Shown: piece by piece, positions 49,187 through 57,667 of the stretch
Numbering within the stretch: the stretch's first letter is position 1
Layout of the letters: each line of letters opens with the position of its first letter
Assembly: GCA_024637115.1 (NCBI GenBank)
Contig: JAGXFU010000015.1
Location: forward strand, 62,001-126,000
Source of the DNA: Actinomycetes bacterium
GTDB lineage: Bacteria; Actinomycetota; Coriobacteriia; Anaerosomatales; JAGXFU01
Direction: 5' to 3'
Length of the DNA stretch: 64,000 nt
Position numbers and translations under genes: made by a program
Notes under the pieces: model-generated
Database searches by the model: none
What the model was told of the DNA's origin: nothing
Seen by the model: the letters and a program-made list of their open reading frames with translations, nothing else

Positions 49187-51235
49187 ATGAGCGAATCCAA
49201 CTCAAGAGAGCAGCAAGAGCCCAGGCCAACCGAGGATTCTTGTGGCACGTCATCTGTGGACAACCATCTCGCCGACAGCGCTGAGCGCAATCAGCTGTTG
49301 ATCGACAGCATGGTTGAAGGACTCGCGCTGCACGAAATCATCCTCGATGAGCACGGCGCGCCATGTGACTACCGCTTTCTGGAAGTGAACCCCGCATTCG
49401 AGATCCTCACGGGACTCAAGCGAGAGGATGTCATTGGCCATACAGTGCTCGAGGTCATGCCTGGCACTGAGCCTGTGTGGATAGAGCGTTACGGTGCGGT
49501 CGCAATGACCGGAACGCCTGCTCGCTTCGAGGACTACGCGAGTGAGTTGGACAAGCACTTTGGAATCGTGGCCTACTCGCCTCAACCAGGTCAGTTTGCC
49601 GCGATAATCTCAGACATCACCGAGCGGGTTTGCGCTCGGGAAATCCTTCACCAAAGCGAGCAGCGCCTTGCGGTACTGTTCGACCGGGCCCCGCTTGGAT
49701 ATCAGTCCCTTGACGAAGACGGTCGGTTCATTGAGGTGAATCCGGCCTGGCTGGAGGCTCTGGGGTATGAGCGCGAAGAGGTCATTGGCGCTTGGTTTGG
49801 GGACTTCCTCGCTCCCGAGTACGCAGAAGCCTTCCGTACTCGGTTCCCACTATTCAAGGAGAGAGGCGCAATCCATTCCGAGTTTCCAATGATGCACAAG
49901 GACGGCAGTCAGCACGAGATCAGCTTTGAGGGTCGCATTGGATATAACTCCGACGGAAGCTTCAAGCAGACACACTGCATTCTTTCGGACATCACCGAGC
50001 GCAAGCAAGTCGAGGAGGCGCTGCGCAAGGAGCACGAACTCTATCTGGACTTGGTCGACAGTGTGACTTCAGGGGTATACCGCATACGTGTATGCCCAAG
50101 AGAACAGTGGGCAGAAGATGCGTGGGTCAATCCAGAGCACTCTCCCGTCTCCGTAGAGTTCTTCAGTGACCGCTTCTGTGAACTGCTAGGGATTGACCGA
50201 CAGGTCTACCAAGACAATCCCGGAATCGTCGAGGGGTCGGTTCATCCCGAAGACCGGGAGGACTTCTCCCGTATTAATGTGGCGGCAAATGTCGGGATGG
50301 TTCCCTTTCTGTGGGAGGGACGGTTGATTGTCCAAGGGGAAGTTCTCTGGGCTCGTTTTGAGTCTACCCCACGACTCATCGCGGACGGTTCTATTCTTTG
50401 GACAGGCACCACGTACGACATAACCGAACGCAAGAAGATCGACGCGGAGCTCATGCATCTGAACGAGAACTTGGAGAATCTCGTTGAGGAGCGTGCAGCA
50501 GAAGCTGTCCAGGCGAACCGGGCTAAGAGCGAGTTCCTCGCGTCGATGAGCCACGAGTTTCGTACGCCGCTGAACTCGATCATCGGTTTCTCCGGCATCA
50601 TGCTCGACGGGATGGCGGGAGAGGTTAGCGAGGAACAAAGGCGGCAACTCTCGATGATCCAGGCTTCCGGCAAACGGTTGTTGGGGCTCGTGAATGACAT
50701 CCTCGACCTGTCAAAGATCGAGGCGCAAACGGTCAGCGTCGATCTACGCGAGACGAACGTCATGCAGATTTGCAGTGATGCCCTCGAGCAAGTGCGCCCG
50801 CAGTTTGAAGAGAAGGGCATCGAGCTGCGATTCAGCCCGTGCAAGGCGGAATGCACTCATTGTGGCAGGGCGATGTTGGATCAGGAGAAGCTCACTCAGA
50901 TAGTACTCAATCTGCTGAGCAACGCCGTCAAGTTCACAGAACATGGCAGCGTGGAGTGCCGGATCGACTGTGCCGGAGAGAACACGATGTTAGTAAGGGT
51001 GACCGACACCGGAGTCGGTATTGAGAAAGACGCGTTAGAGCACATATTCGATGAGTTCGAGCAGATACCCATGAAGGGCCAAGCCAAGCCGCACGGAACG
51101 GGATTGGGCCTGCCCATCTCGCGAAAGCTTGCGCATCTCCTTGGCGGGAGTCTTACCGTCACAAGTACGCCAGGTTCCGGTTCAGAGTTTACGCTCCAGT
51201 TGCCTCTGCATTTCGCAGACGGCTCCCACGAGTAG
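49187..51235 (+). CDS. Multi-PAS sensor histidine kinase, tRNA-Phe array unit 2
   Basis: The 682-residue kinase has the same polar head as the gene at 44614 (MSESNSREQQEPRPTEDS), then three PAS domains (about 35-145, 155-280, 285-415) that differ from its paralogue, then a matching coiled coil (VEERAAEAVQANRAKSEFL), HisKA (His456 in ASMSHEFRTPLNS; Phe replaces the usual Leu) and ATPase domain. A Cys cluster C552-x3-C556-x2-C559 lies in the ATPase domain. The stop and 60 bases beyond (GTAGGTACTACTCCGCGTGA) are shared with the paralogue. Orphan kinase, cytoplasmic. Confidence 0.92.
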   Translation: MSESNSREQQEPRPTEDSCGTSSVDNHLADSAERNQLLIDSMVEGLALHEIILDEHGAPCDYRFLEVNPAFEILTGLKREDVIGHTVLEVMPGTEPVWIERYGAVAMTGTPARFEDYASELDKHFGIVAYSPQPGQFAAIISDITERVCAREILHQSEQRLAVLFDRAPLGYQSLDEDGRFIEVNPAWLEALGYEREEVIGAWFGDFLAPEYAEAFRTRFPLFKERGAIHSEFPMMHKDGSQHEISFEGRIGYNSDGSFKQTHCILSDITERKQVEEALRKEHELYLDLVDSVTSGVYRIRVCPREQWAEDAWVNPEHSPVSVEFFSDRFCELLGIDRQVYQDNPGIVEGSVHPEDREDFSRINVAANVGMVPFLWEGRLIVQGEVLWARFESTPRLIADGSILWTGTTYDITERKKIDAELMHLNENLENLVEERAAEAVQANRAKSEFLASMSHEFRTPLNSIIGFSGIMLDGMAGEVSEEQRRQLSMIQASGKRLLGLVNDILDLSKIEAQTVSVDLRETNVMQICSDALEQVRPQFEEKGIELRFSPCKAECTHCGRAMLDQEKLTQIVLNLLSNAVKFTEHGSVECRIDCAGENTMLVRVTDTGVGIEKDALEHIFDEFEQIPMKGQAKPHGTGLGLPISRKLAHLLGGSLTVTSTPGSGSEFTLQLPLHFADGSHE

Positions 51236-51293
51236 GTACTACTCCGCGTGACGGCAATGCTCGTAACACACACGCGACACTAGCTTCATGGTT

Positions 51294-51311
51294 GTCCGTC
51301 TCTGGCCACCA
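51294..51311 (+). repeat. tRNA-Phe 3'-end fragment (short)
   Basis: GTCCGTCTCTGGCCACCA is the last 18 bases of tRNA-Phe, and the following GCAATGACGAAGGCC also matches the flank of the intact tRNA gene. It lies just after the 3' flank of the second array kinase. Confidence 0.85.
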
Positions 51312-51322
51312 CAGCAATGACG

Positions 51323-51349
51323 AAGGCCCCGCCGATCTGGCGGGGCCTT
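51323..51349 (+). terminator. Terminator copied with the tRNA-Phe fragment
   Basis: Perfect 11-bp stem AAGGCCCCGCC with GGCGGGGCCTT, then CTT; same position relative to the tRNA end as the terminator at 44374. Confidence 0.85.
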
Positions 51350-51383
51350 CTTACGAGTTGAGCTGCGTTAGAGTGTCCTCGAT

Positions 51384-51590
51384 CTACGGCCTATTCGTGG
51401 TGCCGCTCGACCCGTCGTCATTCATCATGCCGCTGTCCTGACCGCCGCTCGACCCGTCGTCATTCATCATGCCGTTACCGTCATCTTGGTTGCCGTCCGA
51501 GCTGGTGGAGCTCGAGCATGCAACCACACTCACCAACAGCAGCACGCTGAGACAGATCGCGATGACCACAATCAGTATGCGTCGATGCAT
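51384..51590 (-). CDS. Small lipoprotein with repeated MMNDDGSSG tail
   Basis: The start is reverse-strand ATG 51590, six bases after AAGGAG; product 68 residues. A signal peptide (ILIVVIAICLSVLLLVSVVA) ends at a lipobox Cys (VVAC), followed by a Ser/Asp/Gly tail containing the unit MMNDDGSSG twice. It would be membrane-anchored on the outside. The acidic Met-rich tail beside a copper block might bind metal, but that is a guess. Confidence 0.7.
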   Translation of the reverse strand: MHRRILIVVIAICLSVLLLVSVVACSSSTSSDGNQDDGNGMMNDDGSSGGQDSGMMNDDGSSGTTNRP

Positions 51591-51691
51591 GTCCGCTCCT
51601 TTCAGATGGGGAGTTGGTACCCGCAATCCGACGGCCCCAGACTGCGGACGTGAATCCTGGCGTTCTTGAGGCCACTACCTGCATGAAGTGA

Positions 51692-51740
51692 CGGATTGAG
51701 AATCCGCGTGGCGGCGGCTCAAGTCCGTCTCTGACCACCA
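51692..51740 (+). repeat. tRNA-Phe 3'-half fragment (third)
   Basis: CGGATTGAGAATCCGCGTGG to GACCACCA matches tRNA-Phe from the anticodon stem to CCA with several changes (GAAAA to GAGAA, GTGTCGG to GTGGCGG, TGGCC to TGACC), so it is older than the others. Confidence 0.8.
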
Positions 51741-51802
51741 CGCCTTTGCTACGGGGTATGTACTGGGTTGTTCCGGCAGCCAATGAAGGGGGTCAGTAGC
51801 TT

Positions 51803-52348
51803 ATGCAGGACCAAGAACAACATCAGGCATCGAGTTACCTGCGGTTCTTCGCGATGATAGCGACATCTATGGTCGCGATGTTCTTTCTCACGTATGCGAA
51901 TTCGTATGAGATTGTCGGTCACTGGTGGTTTAGCGAGATGCGCCTGTTCATGACTATCGCCATGGGTGGATCGATGATGGCGATCATGATGGGCTATATG
52001 CTCGGCATGTATTCGAACACGAACGCGAAGATCGGTGTGTTCGTTCTCGCTGCAGTCATGCTCGTGACTGGCATCTGGCTCGCCCGCAGTGAGATCACCG
52101 TCGACGACGGCGACTACATGGAGGGGATGATCCCGCACCACTCCATCGCGATTCTGACGAGCGAGCGTGCGGGTATCGAGGACTATCGTGTACGACAGCT
52201 CGCAGACGAGATTATCGCAGCTCAGCTTCGTGAGATTAGCGAGATGGAGTGGCTCATCGAAGACATCCGGACCAACGGCATCGCGGCAGATGCGACCGAG
52301 GCCGAGGATCGGGCGGTTCCCGATTTCTCCGGGGCCGGAAATGAGTGA
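51803..52348 (+). CDS. DUF305 membrane protein
   Basis: The 181-residue protein has three membrane helices, then the DUF305 region GMIPHHSIAILTSERAGI and VRQLADEIIAAQLREISEME. DUF305 proteins often accompany copper-handling genes and carry metal-binding His and Met residues (HH here). It lies 122 bases upstream of a copper ATPase, which supports a copper-resistance role. Confidence 0.85.
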   Translation: MQDQEQHQASSYLRFFAMIATSMVAMFFLTYANSYEIVGHWWFSEMRLFMTIAMGGSMMAIMMGYMLGMYSNTNAKIGVFVLAAVMLVTGIWLARSEITVDDGDYMEGMIPHHSIAILTSERAGIEDYRVRQLADEIIAAQLREISEMEWLIEDIRTNGIAADATEAEDRAVPDFSGAGNE

Positions 52349-52470
52349 TCGGTGATAGCCCTGCGCACCCCGCAGGGGTTGCGCACGATGAAAACGGGAG
52401 GGGTGTTGCTCGATGCACTTGCTGCCGCAACACATGGTAGAAATGTGTGAGCAGCCAGAAAGGGGCAGCC

Positions 52471-54537
52471 ATGGACACGGCAACCGGTGAACACGACGGT
52501 GGTCACGCAGGCGCGGAATATGAGGGTACGGATGAATCACGGCAGGCCTCGCCCGGTCACTCTGATCACGGGGGCCACGAGCACATGATCGCCGACTTTC
52601 GGCGCCGCTTCTGGGTTTCTCTAGCGCTTACGGTGCCGATTCTCTCGTTGTCACCCCTGATACAACGGTTTCTAGGCCTCGGGGACCTATTCCAGTTCCG
52701 CGGAGATATGCTCGTGCTGTTCGGGCTGTCCACCATCGTGTTCTTCTACGGTGGCTGGCCCTTCCTGACGGGCTTCGTACGCGAGGTGAAGTCACGCAGC
52801 ATCGGCATGATGACTCTGATCGCCGTGGCGATCACGACCGCCTACGTCTACAGTGCCGCTGTTGTCTTCGGATTGCCGGGAGACGTGTTCTTCTGGGAAC
52901 TGGCTACGCTGATCGACGTCATGCTGCTCGGCCATTGGATCGAGATGCGTTCTGTGATGGGGGCATCGCGTGCACTCGAGGCGCTTGCCGAGCTCATGCC
53001 CTCAGATGCCCATCGACTGGCCGATGACGGCTCTGTCACAGACATACCGCTCGGGGACTTGCTCGTTGGGGATCGGATTCTCGTGCGTCCGGGCGAGAAG
53101 GTGCCCGCGGACGGACGGATCACCGAAGGCAGGACGTCGTTGAACGAGTCAATGATGACCGGAGAGTCCAAGCCGGTCTCCAAGGGGTCTGATGATGAGG
53201 TCATCGGCGGATCGATCAACGGTGAAGGCTCGATGACGGTCGAGGTCACGGCGACGGGAGCGGAGTCGTTCCTCTCGCAGGTGATAGATCTTGTGAAAGT
53301 GGCGCAAGAGTCGAAATCGAAGACCCAGAACCTGGCCAACCGTGCGGCTGCGTGGCTGACTGCGGTGGCGTTGATCGGTGGAGTCGTGACATTCGTTGCC
53401 TGGTACGTGATAGCAGGCGAGTCGTCAACGTTCGCGCTCGCACGGACCGTGACGGTCATGGTCATCACCTGTCCGCACGCTCTCGGTCTGGCCATCCCGC
53501 TCGTTGCTGCAATCTCAACATCATTGGCCGCATCCAACGGACTACTCATACGTGATCGTGATGCGTTCGAGGGCGCACGCAATCTGGACGCGGTGATCTT
53601 TGACAAGACGGGGACGCTCACCCGTGGAGAGTTCGGTGTCACGGACCTCATCGCCTACGGAGACATGTCGGAAGACGATGTGCTCGCCATCGCTGCATCC
53701 GTCGAGAATCGCTCCGAGCATCCGGTGGCCCAGGGCATCGTGCGTTCAGCGCAGGATAAGGGCGTCGAGATCGTATCGAGCGAGGACTTCGAATCCATCC
53801 CCGGCAAAGGAGCCCAAGGTGTCGTTTCGGGGCGCAAGACAGCGGTGGTCTCACCAGGTTATCTGGTAGAGGCAGGCTCACAAATCCCGGACTCGGCAGT
53901 GTTCGACACATTGTCCGAGGAGGGAAAGACCGTCGTGTTCGTACTCGTCGACGGCGAGACGGTAGGGCTCCTGGCTCTGGCGGATTTGATCAGACCTGAA
54001 TCGGCCGAAGCGGTGAGAAGACTCCACGAGATGGGCGTTGAAGCCATGATGTTGACCGGTGACAATGCCCGAGTTGCCGCTTGGGTCGCTCAGCAGATTG
54101 GAATCGATGACTTCTACGCGGAGGTGCTTCCACAGGACAAAGCCGCAAAGGTCAAAGAGGTGCAGGCAACAGGTAAGGTCGTTGCCATGACCGGTGACGG
54201 GGTCAACGACGCCCCGGCCCTGGCTCAGGCGGACGTTGGCATCGCCGTGGGAGCGGGAACGGATGTGGCAGTTGAGACCGCAGACGTGATACTCGTGCGG
54301 TCCAACCCGGATGATGTTGCTAATGTGGTGTCGTTGTCGAAGGCCACGTATCGCAAGATGCAGCAGAACCTTGCTTGGGCCACCGGATACAACATCATCG
54401 CGATCCCGCTTGCGGCTGGAGTGCTTTACAACTCTGGTGTCGTGCTCTCTCCCGCATTCGGCGCCGCACTCATGTCACTATCCACCGTGGTAGTAGCCAT
54501 TAACGCACGGCTGCTCAGACTGCCGCGGGCGGTCTAG
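52471..54537 (+). CDS. copB: CopB-type copper-translocating P-type ATPase
   Basis: The start is ATG 52471, six bases after AAAGGGG (GTG 52447 also in frame); product 688 residues. A His-rich N-terminus ([20 protein letters not shown]) is followed by the P1B-ATPase body: [12 protein letters not shown], the membrane metal site [19 protein letters not shown], and [13 protein letters not shown] rather than CPC marks the CopB (P1B-3) branch, linked to Cu export, sometimes Cu(II) or Ag. No MerR or CsoR-type regulator is visible nearby. Confidence 0.92.
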   Translation: MDTATGEHDGGHAGAEYEGTDESRQASPGHSDHGGHEHMIADFRRRFWVSLALTVPILSLSPLIQRFLGLGDLFQFRGDMLVLFGLSTIVFFYGGWPFLTGFVREVKSRSIGMMTLIAVAITTAYVYSAAVVFGLPGDVFFWELATLIDVMLLGHWIEMRSVMGASRALEALAELMPSDAHRLADDGSVTDIPLGDLLVGDRILVRPGEKVPADGRITEGRTSLNESMMTGESKPVSKGSDDEVIGGSINGEGSMTVEVTATGAESFLSQVIDLVKVAQESKSKTQNLANRAAAWLTAVALIGGVVTFVAWYVIAGESSTFALARTVTVMVITCPHALGLAIPLVAAISTSLAASNGLLIRDRDAFEGARNLDAVIFDKTGTLTRGEFGVTDLIAYGDMSEDDVLAIAASVENRSEHPVAQGIVRSAQDKGVEIVSSEDFESIPGKGAQGVVSGRKTAVVSPGYLVEAGSQIPDSAVFDTLSEEGKTVVFVLVDGETVGLLALADLIRPESAEAVRRLHEMGVEAMMLTGDNARVAAWVAQQIGIDDFYAEVLPQDKAAKVKEVQATGKVVAMTGDGVNDAPALAQADVGIAVGAGTDVAVETADVILVRSNPDDVANVVSLSKATYRKMQQNLAWATGYNIIAIPLAAGVLYNSGVVLSPAFGAALMSLSTVVVAINARLLRLPRAV

Positions 54538-54694
54538 CCGGCAAGGAGGCGTGGAAACCAGACCACGAGTCCGACCGCCAACAATGACGGATGCCCTTCT
54601 CGGGTATTGGTATGAGTGGAAGCTCTTCGTTAAGATGCGCATTCGTCAGATCCTCTGATTCGTGCCACTTTGCATTCTTGCCGAGGCGAGATCG

Positions 54695-56175
54695 ATGCGC
54701 GATAGCAGCAGCATTCAAATCGACGAATCAGAGCCGGCTACAGCTCTGTCTTCACCCCCTGCGCAACTTGCCGATGCCACGACCACGCTTCTGGGTTGCC
54801 GTGGCGTTGACGAGGTGTACCAGGTCATCGGCGAGTTCTTGACTGACGTCTCGCCCGGCTCGATGGTCATCGTGAACGAGATCACCCCCGATATGAACTA
54901 CTTCATTACCCGTGGCCTCTATGGTTTGGACGACTCGGTGCTCGCGAAGGCGGCCAGACTTGTGGGGTTCAAGATTGTCGACAAACACTCGATCATCGTC
55001 CCTAAGCACAGGGACCAAATGCTTGGAACCAAGCTCTCGAAAGTCGAGGGAGGCTTTGCCGAGCTCGCCGCGAGCGAGGTATCGCCGACGGTGACTCTGT
55101 CCTTGGAAACATCCACGTCTGTGCGAGGCGGCCGAACGTTGAGGTGCCGACATCGGTGATTGAGCGCTTCGTGCTTCACGCCCACGCCGCGCTTGAGCGG
55201 CTCGCTATTGCTCAGAACCTCGAGGAGATCAACGAGCGTTTCCAACAGGCTGTTCGCACGACAATGGACGGGTTCTGGTCATACGGACCTGACAATCGAC
55301 TTCATGACGTCAACCAGGCGTACTGTCAGATGAGCGGGTACACTCAACGGCAGCTCATCGGGATGCACATCTCCGAACTGGAGGTGAGAGATACTCCGGA
55401 GGAGATCGACACACAGAATCGTCGAATCATCGCACGGGGACAGGACCTGTATGTGTCCCAGCATCGTCGTTCGGACGGATCGCTCTACGATGTTGAGGTG
55501 AGCGTTTCGTATCTGCCTGCTGACGGCGGACGTTTCTCCGGCTTTATAAGGGACATCACCGAGCGGAGGCAAGCCCAGGACAGGATCCTGCGTCTCAATG
55601 CGGATCTTGAGGAACGTGTCAGCGCATGTACACAAGAGCTGTCTGACATGAACATGGAGCTCATGGAAACCAACACCGAACTCGAACGGGCGACCCTCGC
55701 CAAGAGTAGTTTTCTCGCATCCATGAGCCACGAGCTCCGAACCCCCCTGAACTCGATCATCGGGTTCACCGGCATCATGCTTCAAGGTCTTGCGGGGCCT
55801 GTCAGCGACGAGCAGGCAACGCAGCTCACCATGGTGAGCCAATCCGGCAAACATCTTCTTTCCTTGATCAACGATGTCCTTGACCTGTCCAAGATCGAGG
55901 CGGGAAGCGCCGCAACAAACATCGAGGACATCGATCTCAGGTCGCTCGTTCAGGGCATACGCGGCATCGGCTCATCTGACCTGCCGCACATCATGGAGAG
56001 CTTCTATCAGGCTGATCAGCCCGACTGGGCCAAGAGTCCCGGTACAGGGCTTGGCCTTACCATATCGTCGCAGTTGGCGGCGACATTGGGCGGGAGCCTC
56101 AGTGTCGAAAGTGAACTGGGCGTTGGGTCGACGTTCACACTGAGAATCCCGAAGAGTGCGCACCTCACGGAGTAA
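54695..56175 (+). pseudogene. Decayed GAF-PAS histidine kinase (frameshift and internal deletion)
   Basis: The first frame from ATG 54695 gives a GAF-like start (EVYQVIGEFLTDVSPGSMVIV) and is interrupted near 55070; the next frame continues DGDSVLGNIHVCARRPNVEV into a PAS domain, a coiled coil and HisKA (MSHELRTPLNS, His at 55729). The ATPase domain is then cut: the text jumps from DIDLRSLVQGIRG to LPHIMESFYQAD and GTGLGLTISS, so the N-box (NAVKF) and G1 box found in the kinase at 57668 are missing, about 75 residues. It cannot bind ATP normally. The tail resembles that of the 57668 kinase. Confidence 0.8.
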
Positions 56176-56399
56176 CCTTAGGGGCTCGGCGCCCTACCGC
56201 GGCTGAGGATCTCGTGTCTTGGTGATTGGAGTCAGTCCCAGCATCGCGATAGATCCTACTATGTCGCCAGAGTTGCGGGTAGATCGTCTACATTCTGCTA
56301 GAGTTCTCGCGGAGACGTTCCAGAAGTTGGTACGTCTTGTCCTATTGAGGTGACTAGGGAGTCTTCGGGCGTCGCCACGCGAGGTAGGGTAGTGACAGC

Positions 56400-57518
56400 A
56401 TGCCGGGTCAGGACAAAGTACACGTGATGGAGATGCCGCACGCATCACCGGATGTGAGAACACGAGATCCTCTATACGACCAGTTGCGCGTATTTGCGCT
56501 TTCCACGGTGGTTCTCATCCATGTTTTGGCGGCCTATCTGGGCAACCGCTCTACGGCAGATTCGCCGGACATCCCTCTCATTTTCGACCACTGGCTGCAC
56601 TATGCGGTCCCCCTCTTTATCTTCATATCAGGTGCGCTGGTGTGGGGACGTGTGCGGGATTGGTCGAGGGACGGCTATGTGAGCTTTGCGCGCAAGCGTC
56701 TCATGGCGATCGCCGTGCCGTATGTGGCGTGGGCGACCCTCTACTATCTACTCAGGCCAATGGCCAACGTTGCCCCATTCCCACGGGGGGTGTCGGCCAT
56801 CCTGACGGACTACGTGGGGCTCCTTGTCAACGGACACGTGTGGTATCACCTCTATTTCGTTCCGATGATCATCGTCTTCTACGCGTTCACTCCGATGGCG
56901 CATGCTGTCTTGCGGAGATCACCAGAGGCCCTGTTGGTCGCGCTCATCATCCTGCGCGTGTGGTTCGGGCCTCAGATAGTCGCGTTCTTGGAGGTGGTCA
57001 CCCACTTCGACGCCTTCAGCCCACTCCTGGTTGATGTGGTCGTGCATATGCCGTACATGGCTCTCGGGGCATGGTATGCGATTCGTCGCAGTAGAGTCGA
57101 TCAAGCCATTGGCTGGGCTTGGCCCGCAGCCATCCTTCTCGGGGTGGCGATGCTGATTTCCAGGGAAACGGGCTTCTGGTATCCGCCGCGTCCTTACGAT
57201 CGGCTCTGGCAGTTCGTGCTGATCAGCTCGTCAATCCTCGGCCTTGTGGGCCTCGCCCTCTCTGTCGGTCGGCATGGTGTCCAGCGACTCATGCCAAGAA
57301 AGCATGTGTTGCAGACCGTGGCGTGCTTGTCCTATGGCGCCTACCTACTACATCCCCTCGTCATCTACTGGATGAGGGTTGCTGTGGGTGCGATTGGCAT
57401 CGGCGCCTGGTGGAATAGCGCACTCTTCGTCGGCGCATTCTTTGGAGTGGCACTAGCTACCTCAATTGGCTTGACGGCGCTCATCTCGCGCGCACCCGGA
57501 ATCAGGCGCCTGGTGTAG
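56400..57518 (+). CDS. Acyltransferase 3 family membrane protein
   Basis: The 372-residue protein has about ten membrane helices, with the family start DQLRVFALSTVVLIHV (catalytic-type His in VVLIHV) and the loop YVAWATLYYLLRP. Members O-acylate sugars of surface glycans or peptidoglycan. The start may be ATG 56400 or the ATG at 56427. It stands alone between two kinase genes and may change surface polymers that CWB2 proteins bind. Confidence 0.85.
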   Translation: MPGQDKVHVMEMPHASPDVRTRDPLYDQLRVFALSTVVLIHVLAAYLGNRSTADSPDIPLIFDHWLHYAVPLFIFISGALVWGRVRDWSRDGYVSFARKRLMAIAVPYVAWATLYYLLRPMANVAPFPRGVSAILTDYVGLLVNGHVWYHLYFVPMIIVFYAFTPMAHAVLRRSPEALLVALIILRVWFGPQIVAFLEVVTHFDAFSPLLVDVVVHMPYMALGAWYAIRRSRVDQAIGWAWPAAILLGVAMLISRETGFWYPPRPYDRLWQFVLISSSILGLVGLALSVGRHGVQRLMPRKHVLQTVACLSYGAYLLHPLVIYWMRVAVGAIGIGAWWNSALFVGAFFGVALATSIGLTALISRAPGIRRLV

Positions 57519-57667
57519 ATCTGTCTCCCTGAACGCCTCTTCCCGCCCAATGGAGCCCTCGACGCCCCCACATGGGTACAATGAGGGCAAGGTCGCAGCG
57601 CTTGGGTGCCGTGCCGTACCGGCAGTCGCAACCGTGTTGTGAGGCGACGTCAGTGCCGCCTTACGCG

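Noticed and set aside
48778-49284. 168-residue frame before the second array kinase
   Set aside because: It runs into the kinase start in another frame, has no recognisable domain and overlaps the shared leader.
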